Positions 44,165 to 55,429 of a stretch of DNA of 64,000 nt are shown here, piece by piece. Source of the stretch: Antedon mediterranea (taxonomy: Eukaryota > Echinodermata > Crinoidea > Comatulida > Antedonidae); the NCBI RefSeq assembly GCF_964355755.1, contig NC_092674.1, positions 2,919,001 through 2,983,000 of the forward strand. Direction: 5' to 3'. Under the pieces are notes generated by a model that did not search any database, was not told the DNA's origin, and worked only from the letters and a program-made list of their open reading frames with translations. The translations under genes were made by a program, and so were the position numbers. Within the stretch, counting starts at the first letter, position 1. Each line of letters begins with the position of its first letter.

Positions 44165-45290
44165 ATGTGACTATTTCCCTGTGCTCCCATTGATGCCAAA
44201 TTGGGTCCACTTGAGCACAGTGTATTGAAATACGAAAAGATATTATAATTTAGTGACTTTTTTCTATAGTATATCACTTTGTGCTCACTGGCGCGCGCGC
44301 CAAATTGGGTCCACGTGAGCACAGTGTATTAACATACGAAAAGATATTAAAATTCAGTGACTTATTTCTATTTTATATCACTGTGCTCCACTGGCGCCAA
44401 ATTAGGTCCACTTGAGCACAGTGTATTAACATACGAAAATATATTAACATTCAGTAACTTATTTCTATTTTATATAACTGTGCTCCACTGGCTCCAAATT
44501 GGGTTGAGCACAGTGTATTAACATACGAAAAGATATTAAAATTCAGTGACTTATTTCTATTTTATATCAATGTGCTCCACTGGCTCCAAATTGGGTTCAC
44601 TTGAGCACAGTGTATTAACATACGAAAAGATATTAAAATTCAGTGACTTTTTTCTATTTTATATCACTGTGCTCCACTGGCTCCAAATTGGGTCCACTTG
44701 AGCAAAGTGTATTAACATACGAAAAGATATTAAAATTCAGTGACTTTTTTCTATTTTATATCACTGTGCTCCCCTGGCTCCAAATTGGGTCCACTTGAGC
44801 ACAGTGTATTAACATACGAAAAGATATTCAAATTCAGTGGCTTTTTTCTATTTTATATCACTGTGCTCCCCTGCCTCCAAATTGGGTCCACTTGAGCACA
44901 GTGTATTAACATACGAAAAGATACTAAAAAATCATTGACTTATTTCTATTTTATATCAATGTGCTCTCCTGGCTCCAAATTGGGTCCACTTGAGCACAGT
45001 GTATTAACATACGAAAAGATATTAAAATTCAGTGATTTATTTTTATTTTATATCATTGTGCTCCCATGGCTCCAAATTGGGTCCACTTGAGCACAGTGTT
45101 ATTAACATACGAAAAGATATTAAAATTCAGTGACTTATTTCTATTTCATATCACTGTGCTCCTCACTGGCGCCAAATTGTGTCCACTTGAGCACAGTGTA
45201 TTTAAATTACATACGAAAAGATATTAAAATTAGTGACTTATTTCTATTTTATATCACTGTGCTCCACCGGTGCTAAATTTGGTCCATTGG
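44165..45290. repeat. 97-bp tandem array, 11 copies (block E)
   Basis: The landmark gagcacagtgta occurs at about 44212, 44309, 44413, 44505, 44603, 44697, 44799, 44892, 44990, 45087 and 45187. Each unit contains gtgctc..ctgg..ccaaattgggtccacttgagcac, whose ends can pair into a hairpin. One to three units of the same repeat lie in block E at 8985-9165 and 14880-14945. Confidence 0.88.
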
Positions 45291-46836
45291 AGCAGGGAAG
45301 AGTTAATTTAACTCTTCCCTGATTGGAGCAGTTACTGTAGTACTATTTCTAATTCGGAAGTAAATAAAGGCATAAATGGCGCTCCGTAGAAGTAGAGAAT
45401 GCTCGATCGTCGAAATGACGCTCTGAATATACCTCCAATAACATTCGACCGAGTGGAGGCGCTGTATCGTCCAAAGAAATGTCAAATTTATAATCGCTTC
45501 AATCAACATTGTCTCAAAGCGCTTGAATAAAGAACAAAAAAGAGACTTTTTGACAGAAGGTGCATTTTGAATTGGATTAGGAAGATTGTTCCTCAGTTTA
45601 GAAGCTGCAGCAGTCCGTTGAAAAGTTAAAGATGTAGGCCTTTGTCTCCCAAAAACAAGAAAATGGAGATACTGTATATAAATAAGAGAAATAAGTCCCT
45701 ACTAGGAACTTCCTTCCTAACGCTGTGTGATTCGGCAAATAACTTGTGTTACGTTCTAGTGGGAACCAATCATAAGAGTTCAAGAATTAAGTTTACAGCA
45801 ATTCCAATTCTACAATTTTATTCAGCTATTAATAGCCATAGATTTATTATACAAATTTCAAATCTATGATATAAAAAAATATATTTAGAGGATAGATATT
45901 AAAACCTTTTCCGACTCTTGGATGGGCTTATTTTAAAATACTTAAAGGGGGTAGCGGCAGCTACTTTTCGAAATGAATGCTGTATTTTTAAAAATTTCTA
46001 TACGATTTTTTTTTTCGACAATAATAATTCCCTGCCATTTTTACATATTTTTCAATGATGATGACCCGAAAATATATTAAGATTCAATCAATGTGCCACT
46101 AGGAATAAACTGTATAATAAATATATGAGGCTTGATTTTTTAGTTAATTGAGGGTTGTAAGATTATTAATATACAGTATTGATATATATGATCAACAGGA
46201 TCATATATATTTCTATTTCTTTCATTTCTTGAAAAGAAGTCAGTTCTTTTCGAGATTACATTTACAAAACACAAAGAGCTTCATCTCAAAGTTTTGCAAT
46301 AATTTAAAAGCATGTACAAGAAGTAACCCCTGATGTTTATATTAACAGTAGAGGTGGCAGCAGTAGAAAGTGATATAGTATAATAATAGGCATTCATACA
46401 GTAGAACTTTCTGTAACTCATTAATTTAAATATCATATAAAAAATATGTGTTTTTACTTAAAAAAAAAAAACAAATTTAAAGTTAAAATTTTCAAAATAT
46501 TAAGTTATAAAACAGTTCAGTGGTTTTGACTCTCGACACGCAGATTTTATGACTGCTATACTGCAGAAACTGAACAAATAAAGTTGAGAATATCTTGTAA
46601 TCTGTAGTGTAATAACTGCAGTGGATTGGACTGTACCATTATTTGAGGTGGTATTATTTCTGGATCAGTACAATGACCAGAGGTTTATTCAATCTGGACT
46701 GTACCATTATTTTTGGTGGACTTATTTCATTAGTCTGGTAATGATGAGCAGAGTTTTAAAATTAATCAGCACTGGACTGTCCATTTTTTGTAGATGTATG
46801 CCATGCCTACGCACAAATATTTCTGCACAAGGATGT
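45291..46836. other. Intergenic, downstream of the MADF-BESS gene
   Basis: No gene seen. The word ggactgtaccattatt recurs at 46628, 46696 and (partly) 46774, and a further copy at 46857 lies inside the coding end of the MADF-BESS gene. Confidence 0.45.
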
Positions 46837-49800
46837 TCAATCGGTACTAGTAGACTGGACTGTACCATTATTCGCTGATGTGTGCCGACCCAGCGACATT
46901 TCCACAGACGGTCTATTGGTCGAGTTGCTTGGATTAGCAAGTGTTTGAGCTTCGTACAGAATATTTTGAATTTTCATTCGGGCCCATCGTTGGGCATCAA
47001 GTGTTGGCACCGATCGTAGCTCATTCGCTACGTGCTTACCAAACACGCTAAACTGGTCTTCAAGAGCAAGTCTACTGCTTACTCTTTCAATACATGACAC
47101 AGCTTGTGCAACTAAATGTCCTTCGCTCCAAGTATCAAATTCTTTATCATTCAACGATCTTTTAAAGGAATTCCTCACAGCTAATTTCTCTTTTTTATGT
47201 CGAGTCGTATCTGCTTTTCCTTTGTATTTTTCCACAACTCTTTTTACAGAATTTCCACGTAGCTGGCACAGTGTCCTTGGATTCCTTATCACATTTTGTT
47301 CATTTTGAAAGTTTGTGTTTCGAGCAACTGTCCTGACTTGGGAATAAATTTGTTGACTATCTGGATGGGATCCACTACTAGCAGATGCTAGATGTGACTC
47401 ACTTGATACCAATTTATTTCTTAATTGTGTTTTTATTGATGCGTTACTTAAAACAGACTTTGAGTGATGAACGGAGGTAGGATCATTCTGGACAAGTCCA
47501 TCTGTCAATGTATGTCTTGCTTGCTGCTCATTGGTTGATTCCACACTTCTCTGACACACCTGTTTATATCTACCTTTTTGACTTCTGTTATCCAACAAGT
47601 AATCATGTCTGAAAATACCAGTTGGATAATTTGAGATAAATTGTATCGGATTTTCTGCGGAAGAACAATCTTGCATCATCTCATCATCATCCTCCTTTAT
47701 TTTAACTTCCTCAAAATTGCTCAATTCAACATCCTGATGTCCCTCTTCTCCAGATATCTGGTTGCTCTCTTGTGAATCGTACTGGTGAACATCTTCAAAG
47801 CCTGATTGATCACTGATTGTGTTGTCCACCTGAAGAGCTGATTCATCAAGGTCTACAGGGCCTGCAAGGTATGCAACCCTACTGGTGTTTGTATCGCTAA
47901 AGTCGCTGGCCTGTATCAAATCTCTCTCAGATTCAGGAGATACTTCTATAGGTAAAGTCTGCCCATCTTCTGTCTGAAAGAAAACAGTAGATATATTTTA
48001 GATGCAAATACTGTACATACTATTTGTATTAAACTAATGATAATGTTAGAAGCCAAATTTGTTTTTGTTAAATAGATTTTACTTGCCGTTTGTTCGAACA
48101 TCTAAGATTTACCTTGATAATATTGAATACACTCCCTAATATACTTCAAGAGATGACTTTTTCTGGAATATCCGGTATTCTGAATGTGTTTTTATTGATT
48201 AAAAAAATTTGGTTACTTTTGACAAGTTTGGTTTTGGAATAGTTCATGGTTTTGAGAATCCTGTTATTGCAAGATTTGACTGTATTATTCAACTACTGTA
48301 AGTGCATTTTAAGCCCAACTGACTCAGACAGCGTCGTACGACGATTCGCAACAGGAAATCTCGTCGGAAGAAACATTAATGTTCTCCCGACGAAAAATGA
48401 GTCATACGATGCTATCAGAGTTGGCCTTTAGAGAAAGGTTTTCAAGCTACCTGCAAACCGCATGTGGATGGCTTAAGCACCAGGAAAGGTTCCAGAAACT
48501 GAAGGGAATCTTTAAGCCACCACTTTGTACGATCGTCTGTAGTTCCATTTAATTCTCTATCCTGCTCCTTCCATCTCTCACGCCACAGTTGAGAGCGAAT
48601 GTTCTTAATTTTACTGGTGATGCTATATTCTGTTGTCAAAATAAAAACACAAGGAAATCATTTCACAATTCAAGACCGAGGCCTAACTTTGTTGGCCCTC
48701 TCTAAAATTAATTAAAATACAACGAAAAAACAAAAAAAAACAGGCCTAGTTTAGGCCTAGTTACTTATACTTATAGACTTAGGCTCTAGTATAGTATGCT
48801 TAACTAACTAATCAGCAGTAACCTAAAAAGAACAGAAACTAAACAAGAAATATTGGCGCTAGTTCCGTTTCGCACCTGTTTTTATTTCGACTTCCTTTTG
48901 ACTCCAAATTGTTAAGCAGCTTATTGTGAATACTACACCTTAAAATTGGGCCTTATAAGTACTTTTATGAAGAAGAATCACATAAAAAGTAACAAATAAA
49001 ACCTTAAATTGATGATTTTACAGACATGTTTCTCGCGCATACCGTTCGCGAATTTAGCATACTCGAAGTTCAATATTTTCGTTTCTATGGAGCGCCAAAA
49101 GAGCAACAACAATAGATGGTTAAAATCTCAGTGGAATGCGTCTTCTTTTAATGCATTTATTATTGAAATACACGTTTAATTTTAATATATTTTGTCAATA
49201 AAATGCTGTAACATTTTACTGCTAATAATTTGCTGTTTTCAAATAGCAACCACCCCTAGCTAGGCCTAAGAGTAAGACTAACAGGAATATTATTTAGATC
49301 AGATATACCCCTACAGTACATGTAATATGATGATGAATTTGTCGATTTTCATTCCTAAAAGTTCCTGCAAAAACCATGTACAGTATCAACAGTAATATTT
49401 TTGTTGCATTGACATTGACAAAATATGATAAAATTGAACGTAATTTTCACCAATATATGCATTGATTTAAATAAAGATAATTGATAGATTTAAGATATTT
49501 TGATTGATTGATTTTCTCAGAATCTTTAGTTATTTATAATATATGATAGGATCTTGCTAACGCAAATACAATAGCCGGTATCATAATCCGATCAAAGATC
49601 CTTCTGCGTATATAATGTCATAAACCACATTTTGTGTTTTTAAATAAATTTCATTATAAATCATCTGTATAATCTATACACTAAGAAATACAATTGAACA
49701 AACAATACGGATAATAAAAAAAAATCTTATTTTGTTTCGTTTCCCAAGGTGAGACTCGAACTCGGTACCTTGAATGCTATAGACACGAGCAAAGACCACC

Positions 49801-51295
49801 GAGCCATACACAACTGACTAAAAAATGTGGAAATATTCCTCCGTGTATTTACTATGCAGTAACCACTTTGGTGCAGATAGATTATTACATACCGCAATGA
49901 ATTATAATGTTTTACTATGATGACATCTTTAAAGATTTTTAAAAATGATGCACTGTCAAACTATATACTTTTAACTTTAATATATGAACTTCTTAAGGAA
50001 GAAAGTTAATGTTAAGTTTGTTATTTCGGCCTAAGAAAATTTTATAATTTGTTTGATTGTCGAAATTAATTTTTGTAAATTTAATATGCCATTAATGATG
50101 ACTTAATCAACTTTTGTTCTTCTAATTTCATAATAAATCATACATATGATACATACACTTCAAGAAAATTAAATAAAAAATAGGTGTTCCCGAGCATTCT
50201 AACGATATATATTAATTTTAAAATTTAGCATATTTTCACCATTTTGTTAACTTACACGTGCCTAGCCTGTCACTTTTGACGTGCTCGTATAACGCTGTTT
50301 CGCATTGAAAAGTGAATAAAATATGATGATATTATTAAAGAAAGGTTATACAACAACGTTCAATTTTATCATATTTTGTCAATGTCAATGCAACAAAAAT
50401 ATTACTGTTGATACTGTACATGGTTTTTGCAGGAACTTTTAGGAATGAAAATCGACAAATTCATCATCATATTACATGTACTGTAGGGGTATATCTGATC
50501 TAAATAAAAATATTCCTGTTAGTCTTACTCTTAGGCCTAGCTAGGGGTGGTTGCTATTTGAAAACAGCAAATTATTAGCAGTAAAATGTTACAGCATTTT
50601 ATTGACAAAATATATTAAAATTAAACGTGTATTTCAATAATAAATGCATTAAAAGAAGACGCATTCCACTGAGATTTTAACCATCTATTGTTGTTGCTCT
50701 TTTGGCGCTCCATAGAAACGAAAATATTGAACTTCGAGTATGCTAAATTCGCGAACGGTATGCGCGAGAAACATGTCTGTAAAATCATCAATTTAAGGTT
50801 TTATTTGTTACTTTTTATATGATTATTCTTCATAAAAGTACTTATAAGTAAGGCCCAATTTTAAGGTGTAGTATTCACAATAAGCTGCTTAACAATTTGG
50901 AGTCAAAAGGAAGTCGAAATAAAAACAGGTGCGAAACGGAACTAGCGCCGAAATAAACGACAGGTGCGAAACGGAACTAGCGCCGAAATATTTTCATTAT
51001 CTGTATTTTTCTAGGCCAGGGTGTAGCAAGGCCAATCCTTAGTATCTAGAGTCATCATAGTCAGACGGGAACCTGCTGGTACGCCTCACATTACAAGTCT
51101 CCAGACGAGAGGCCTAGCCTTCACTCACCTACCTGTAGTTTGTAACACATCTGCAAAGTAAGAAATGGTTTTCTTCCTTTCACTTCTATCTCGGTATAAG
51201 TAATGTGACGGATCATAAAGACATTGGTTTTGCTGATAAAGCCTTACTAAAGCCTCTGTTTTTTCTTTGTTCCATTCATGATTTTTTAAAGACAT
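46837..51295 (-). CDS. MADF-BESS domain protein
   Basis: Three exons, 51133-51295, 48451-48629 and 46837-47973, join in frame to give 492 residues. The MADF (Myb/SANT-like) domain covers about residues 12-85: EALVRLYQQNQCLYDPSHY, YRDRSERKKTISYFADVLQ, then across the splice ITSKIKNIRSQLWRERWKEQ. The middle is low-complexity, acidic (EEVKIKEDDDEMMQD) and Ser/Gln-rich. A BESS-like motif lies at about 417-457 (ALEDQFSVFGKHV...ARMKIQNILYEAQ). MADF binds DNA and BESS mediates protein contacts in fly factors such as Adf-1, so this is probably a nuclear regulator; no target can be inferred. Domesticated-transposon origin is possible, since MADF domains also accompany some PIF/Harbinger elements. Intron 1 (2.5 kb) is almost wholly a foldback element. 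Confidence 0.87.
48855..50984. mobile_element. Foldback element FB2 (2.13 kb) with 8-bp target duplication
   Basis: Arms of about 590-610 bp (48855-49450 and 50355-50984) are near-perfect inverted repeats starting ggcgctagttccgtttcgca. The flanks are gaaatatt on both sides (48847-48854, 50985-50992), the 8-bp duplication typical of hAT elements. The right end carries a 34-bp tandem duplication of the terminus. The loop of about 900 bp has no transposase. The near identity of the arms suggests a recent origin or ongoing arm conversion. Confidence 0.85.
49741..49806 (-). other. tRNA-like sequence in the FB2 loop
   Basis: The minus strand reads tggctcggtggtc (A-box like) and, about 40 bp on, gagttcgagtctc (B-box like), ending ttggga. 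T-stem pairing is poor, so this is more likely a tRNA-derived relic or SINE head than a working tRNA. Confidence 0.35.
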
Positions 51296-51466
51296 TTTAG
51301 CGTTATGTTTTCATGTAGGATCGTAAGTAAGAGAATTAAAAGCGCAGCAGCAAAACAAACATGACTCTGCTGCCCTCAACGACTACAGAAGGTCCAGCAG
51401 AGACGTACGTGCTTTAGGTTGTGCGCATGCCCAGTCCGAGTTTCCAAATACACATTTTTAGTCGCA

Positions 51467-52150
51467 CATAGTTCACTATGTCGGTCGGTCTGTCTGTCTG
51501 TCTGTCGGTCCGGTATCACTATGCATGTTATCGCTTTCTGACCTTATCTTGATATCAGTTTAATCTAGCTAAGTCAATTTTTCACAGTATATTCCTTATG
51601 GCCAGGAATCGATGTGGTTATGTTTTCACGGTCCGCAATAAAAAATTACGCGGTCTACGCACGATTTAACGAAATCACGTTTGTAATCATATCTTCACAA
51701 CCATGAATCACAATTAAATAAAATTTGGTACTCATAAATTTCAGGGCATAAATCATCATATGGCAATACAATTACGTGCGTAGCGCATGTAACGCATGCG
51801 TATGCGCGCTTAAAATTTTCAAAATTTATTTTCGATGAAATAAGAGTACGTTTCAGGCAATTTTAAGCGTTTACAAAATTGCCACGAGTGCGCAGATTTT
51901 TGCGCGGGCACTGCGCGTTAAATGTTATTGCGCACTTTTTTGCCCGATTTCTGTTTTCTTGACTTACTCTTCAACTAGAAATTACGTTATACGAGCACGT
52001 CAAAAGTGACAGGCTACGCACGTGTAAATTAAAAAAATATAAATGTTTTTAAACATTTCAACATTTTTAAACATGTTCAGTAATTTCGATCAGTATAGTT
52101 CACTATGTCGGTCGGTCTGTCTGTCGGTCCGGTATCACTATGCATTGTAG
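51467..52150. repeat. Direct repeats around 570 bp of repeat-like DNA
   Basis: gttcactatgtcggtcggtc plus tgtctgtcggtccggtatcactatgcat occurs at 51470-51530 and 52098-52146; a shorter relative lies at 36985-37010. The enclosed segment ends with a 50-bp stretch (about 51980-52035) that is the inverted match of 50245-50295 inside FB2. Confidence 0.65.
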
Positions 52151-52164
52151 CACGCAACTTAATG

Positions 52165-52480
52165 GCTGTTGGCCTTGTTTCGTCCCATTAGGACTACTCA
52201 TTCATAAGCTAAAGCAAGCAGCAGTTATAGTATGTAGGGCTGACAGTTTTGCGACTTTGCAAACTCAACTATAATTTATAGATCCCAGTTGCTGGACCCA
52301 AAAAACGTCTAAGAAAAGACGCGAGGGCTCAAGGTTGAACGATTTTGGATTCTCTCCCTTTGATATTGGTTGAAGCGAATCAACAGACTGGGAAGAATTT
52401 TCTTATTACTTGTACCACCTGAATTAAGTCACGTTGTCTCTAGAGGGTATTCAGTTGCATACCTACAGTACAGGTTGAGG
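52165..52480 (+). repeat. Dispersed repeat R1, copy 3
   Basis: The fullest copy. It runs from actactcattcataagctaa through acccaaaaaacgtct and ggattctctccctttgat to cacgttgtctctagagggta; the reverse complement of the same series fills 14560-14860. Confidence 0.7.
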
Positions 52481-53011
52481 TCACACACACACAGCACATT
52501 AAAGTTCAAATTTTACCATTTTTAAATGGGCATGTGATTAATAATTAAAGAACAATCTTTAATTTGTATGTTTTTTTGCGATTAAAGGACATATTTTTAA
52601 TAATTTATCAAATCTGAAGAAAGAACAATGATTAATTTTCAAATGTCGAGCAGCGTTTTTTGTAATATTTCTTGTTCAGCCTTGAATATAACTGCCTAAA
52701 AGAGCGCCGCGAACAGACAATACAGACTTGAGACAAGTCTATTGTATTATGCAAATGAATAATACAACATAAAACAGATGATATACTTATCAAGAAATTT
52801 ATTTATATAAATTTGGCAGGACATCTTTTATCGTAAATAATCAATAGACACAGAGGAAAATTAAGTGGATTAATACACTCAAGGATATTGTTTAAAATAT
52901 AGTTTAAAAGATATCATACCACTGTTATTATTCAACCTAAAAAACACAACCTAAATAACGATTTAATTATGCTCTATATTTCCCACAAATCTACATATAT
53001 AAATATGTGTA

Positions 53012-53273
53012 CACGCAGACCGTGGCTCAGGTCATGTGACACAGAATGGCCCAATGGGGCATCAAATGAAACAACCTATTCATTTATGTAGATTTATTCA
53101 AATTTTCACATGTTACCACTGGTCATATTGTAACAAAGAATTCTACAGCAGTGTTCATTTACACTATGGTTATATTATATTACAAAATAGTCTACAAAAT
53201 GTATGTAATTTTAACACATTTTCATGTATAATAGCCACTAATGTATAAAGTAGCCTGAGCCACGGATTGCGTG
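53012..53273. mobile_element. 262-bp MITE with TA duplication
   Basis: Inverted ends cacgcagaccgtggctcagg and cacgcaatccgtggctcagg are flanked by TA on both sides (53010-53011, 53274-53275), as for Tc1/mariner-type elements. The 70-codon open frame inside is incidental. Confidence 0.75.
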
Positions 53274-53407
53274 TATTGGATCATAAATAAATAATTATAA
53301 ATCAAAAATAATTTATTAGTAGACTGTAGACATAATATTTTGCCTTTTAATCACATTAGCTTTCCCCCTAAACAGAACATAAATTCTGCTTTAAAAATAT
53401 ATAGTTT

Positions 53408-54330
53408 AATGATGAAGTTGATGCAGATCTTGATATAGGTAATAAAAGAAAAGTTGGTGCAGATCTTGATAGAAATGATCACATTTGATGCAGATCTTGA
53501 TAGAAATGATGAAAGTGGATACCAGTCTTCATACAGGTAATCAAAGTTGATGCAGATCTTGATTGAAATGATCAGAGTTGATGCAGATCTTGATAGAAAA
53601 GATCAAAGTTGATGCAGATCATGATAGAAATGATGAAAGTTGATACCAATCTTGATACAGATAATCAAAGTTGATGCAGATCTTGATAGAAATTATCACA
53701 GTTGACGCAGATCTTGATAGAAATGATTAAAGTTGATACGAATCTTGATACAGGTGATCAAAGTTGATGCAGATCTTGATAGAAATGATTAAAGTTGATA
53801 CCAATCTTGATACAGGTAATCAAAGTTGATGCAGATCTTGATAGAAATGATTAAAGTTGATACCAATCTTAATACAAGTGACCAAAGGCGATGCAGATCT
53901 TGATAGAAATGACCAAAGTTGATGAAGATCTTGATACAGGTGATCAAAGTTGATGTAGATCTTGATAAAAATGATTAAAGTTGATATCTATCTTGATACA
54001 GGTGATCAAAGTTGATGAAGATCTTGATACAAGTGACCAAAGTTGATGCAGATCTTGATAGAAATGATTAAAGTTGATATCTATCTTGATACAGGTAATC
54101 AAAGTTGATGTAGATATTGATAGAAATGATCAAAGTTGATACCAATCTTGATACAAGTGACCAAAGTTGATGCAGATCTTGATAGAAATGATTAAAGTTG
54201 ATGCAGATCTTGATAGAAATGATCAAAGTTGATACCAATCTTGATACAGGTGATCAAAGTTGATGCAGATCTTGATAGAAATGATCATCAAACTTGATAC
54301 CAATCTTGATATAGATGGTGATGCATGATC
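53408..54330. repeat. 31-bp minisatellite, about 30 copies
   Basis: Two unit types intermingle: gttgatgcagatcttgatag plus aaatgatcaaa, and gttgataccaatcttgatac plus aggtgatcaaa. It lies about 1.1 kb downstream of the FARP stop. Since 31 is not a multiple of 3, no frame stays open. Confidence 0.88.
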
Positions 54331-55429
54331 TTGATATCACAGGATCAGGAGATAAGAAATTAAAATGTGCATTTTTAATCATAAAAACATTTAAAAAACG
54401 GTGGCATTCTCTCTTGGTCCATTGAACAAATCTGCATTTCTGGGTAATTGCAGTAAGCATTTAGGTGATATACCTTTCCTGTTGTTTACTGCTGAAATGA
54501 TATACAGTACAGAATTGAATTATGTTTAGAATGTCACATACTCCATATAATAGTAATTATCGAATAATAATAAGCATACAACATTGATAATCTCAGACAG
54601 ATGATGATGAATACAGTGATTTAAATGCAAAATATAACATGCCCTATCAGTTATCCATGATACCATAACACCACTTGGATGATCAACTACTCAGCACCAA
54701 TGGTCATCATATTTCATACTAAATCTGTTATTTATACAAAAATCCTACTAATTCCCATAACATGTTACACAGTATTTAGTTTAGTACCATGGAGCAATTA
54801 AATTCTTACATGTTTGTACCAGCTTAAGTCTAAACTTAAGTTTAAGTAGTTGATTAATTGGAATTTACCCATTTAAATCAAAAATAGTTAAAAAAAAAAA
54901 GGATCTAATTGGGGAACAATTAAAACATGATATTCTGCTTGTTGTCTTATTATGATAGAAAGTTGAAAATCATTTGTTTATTTACATATAAAGTTTGTGA
55001 AAAATCAGATATCACACAATTCAAGAGCTTTAAAACAGCATTCAGATAAAAACTACATTTTACAGATTCTGATTTTCAACAGCATTCTGGTCACTAAATA
55101 TAACTAACACAGATTTCCACGAATTTCCTGGCAACATTTTAGTAATCATGAATTTCCTGGCAACCTTATTGTTGATATTTCTTGGTTTACAATCATTTTT
55201 TAAATAACTTTATTCAATTCGTGACTCTTGGAAAATTGTTTTCTTCAAGAAATATGAATACAATTATAAAAAGTAAGCAGAATAAGGCTGTATAGCATTA
55301 TACTGTACAAGAATATTTCATGAAAGTTTTATAAATTCCATGCAGTCTTTTTCTTCAAATGGTTCATGCAGCAGATTTCTTCATGTGATTATCACTCTTC
55401 CTCACAATCTTACAGTATGCTTGTTAAAT
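54331..55429 (-). other. Probable FARP 3' UTR and downstream sequence
   Basis: AT-rich; no other gene or clear element is seen. The polyadenylation site was not located with confidence. Confidence 0.35.

Noticed and set aside
45409-45450. Similarity of gctctgaatatacctcc to the sequence upstream of zinc-finger genes 2 and 3
   Set aside because: Only about 20 bp match and on the opposite orientation to the neighbouring inverted spacer; could be chance or a small fragment, too weak to call.
53036-53248. 70-codon frame
   Set aside because: Lies wholly within the 262-bp MITE.
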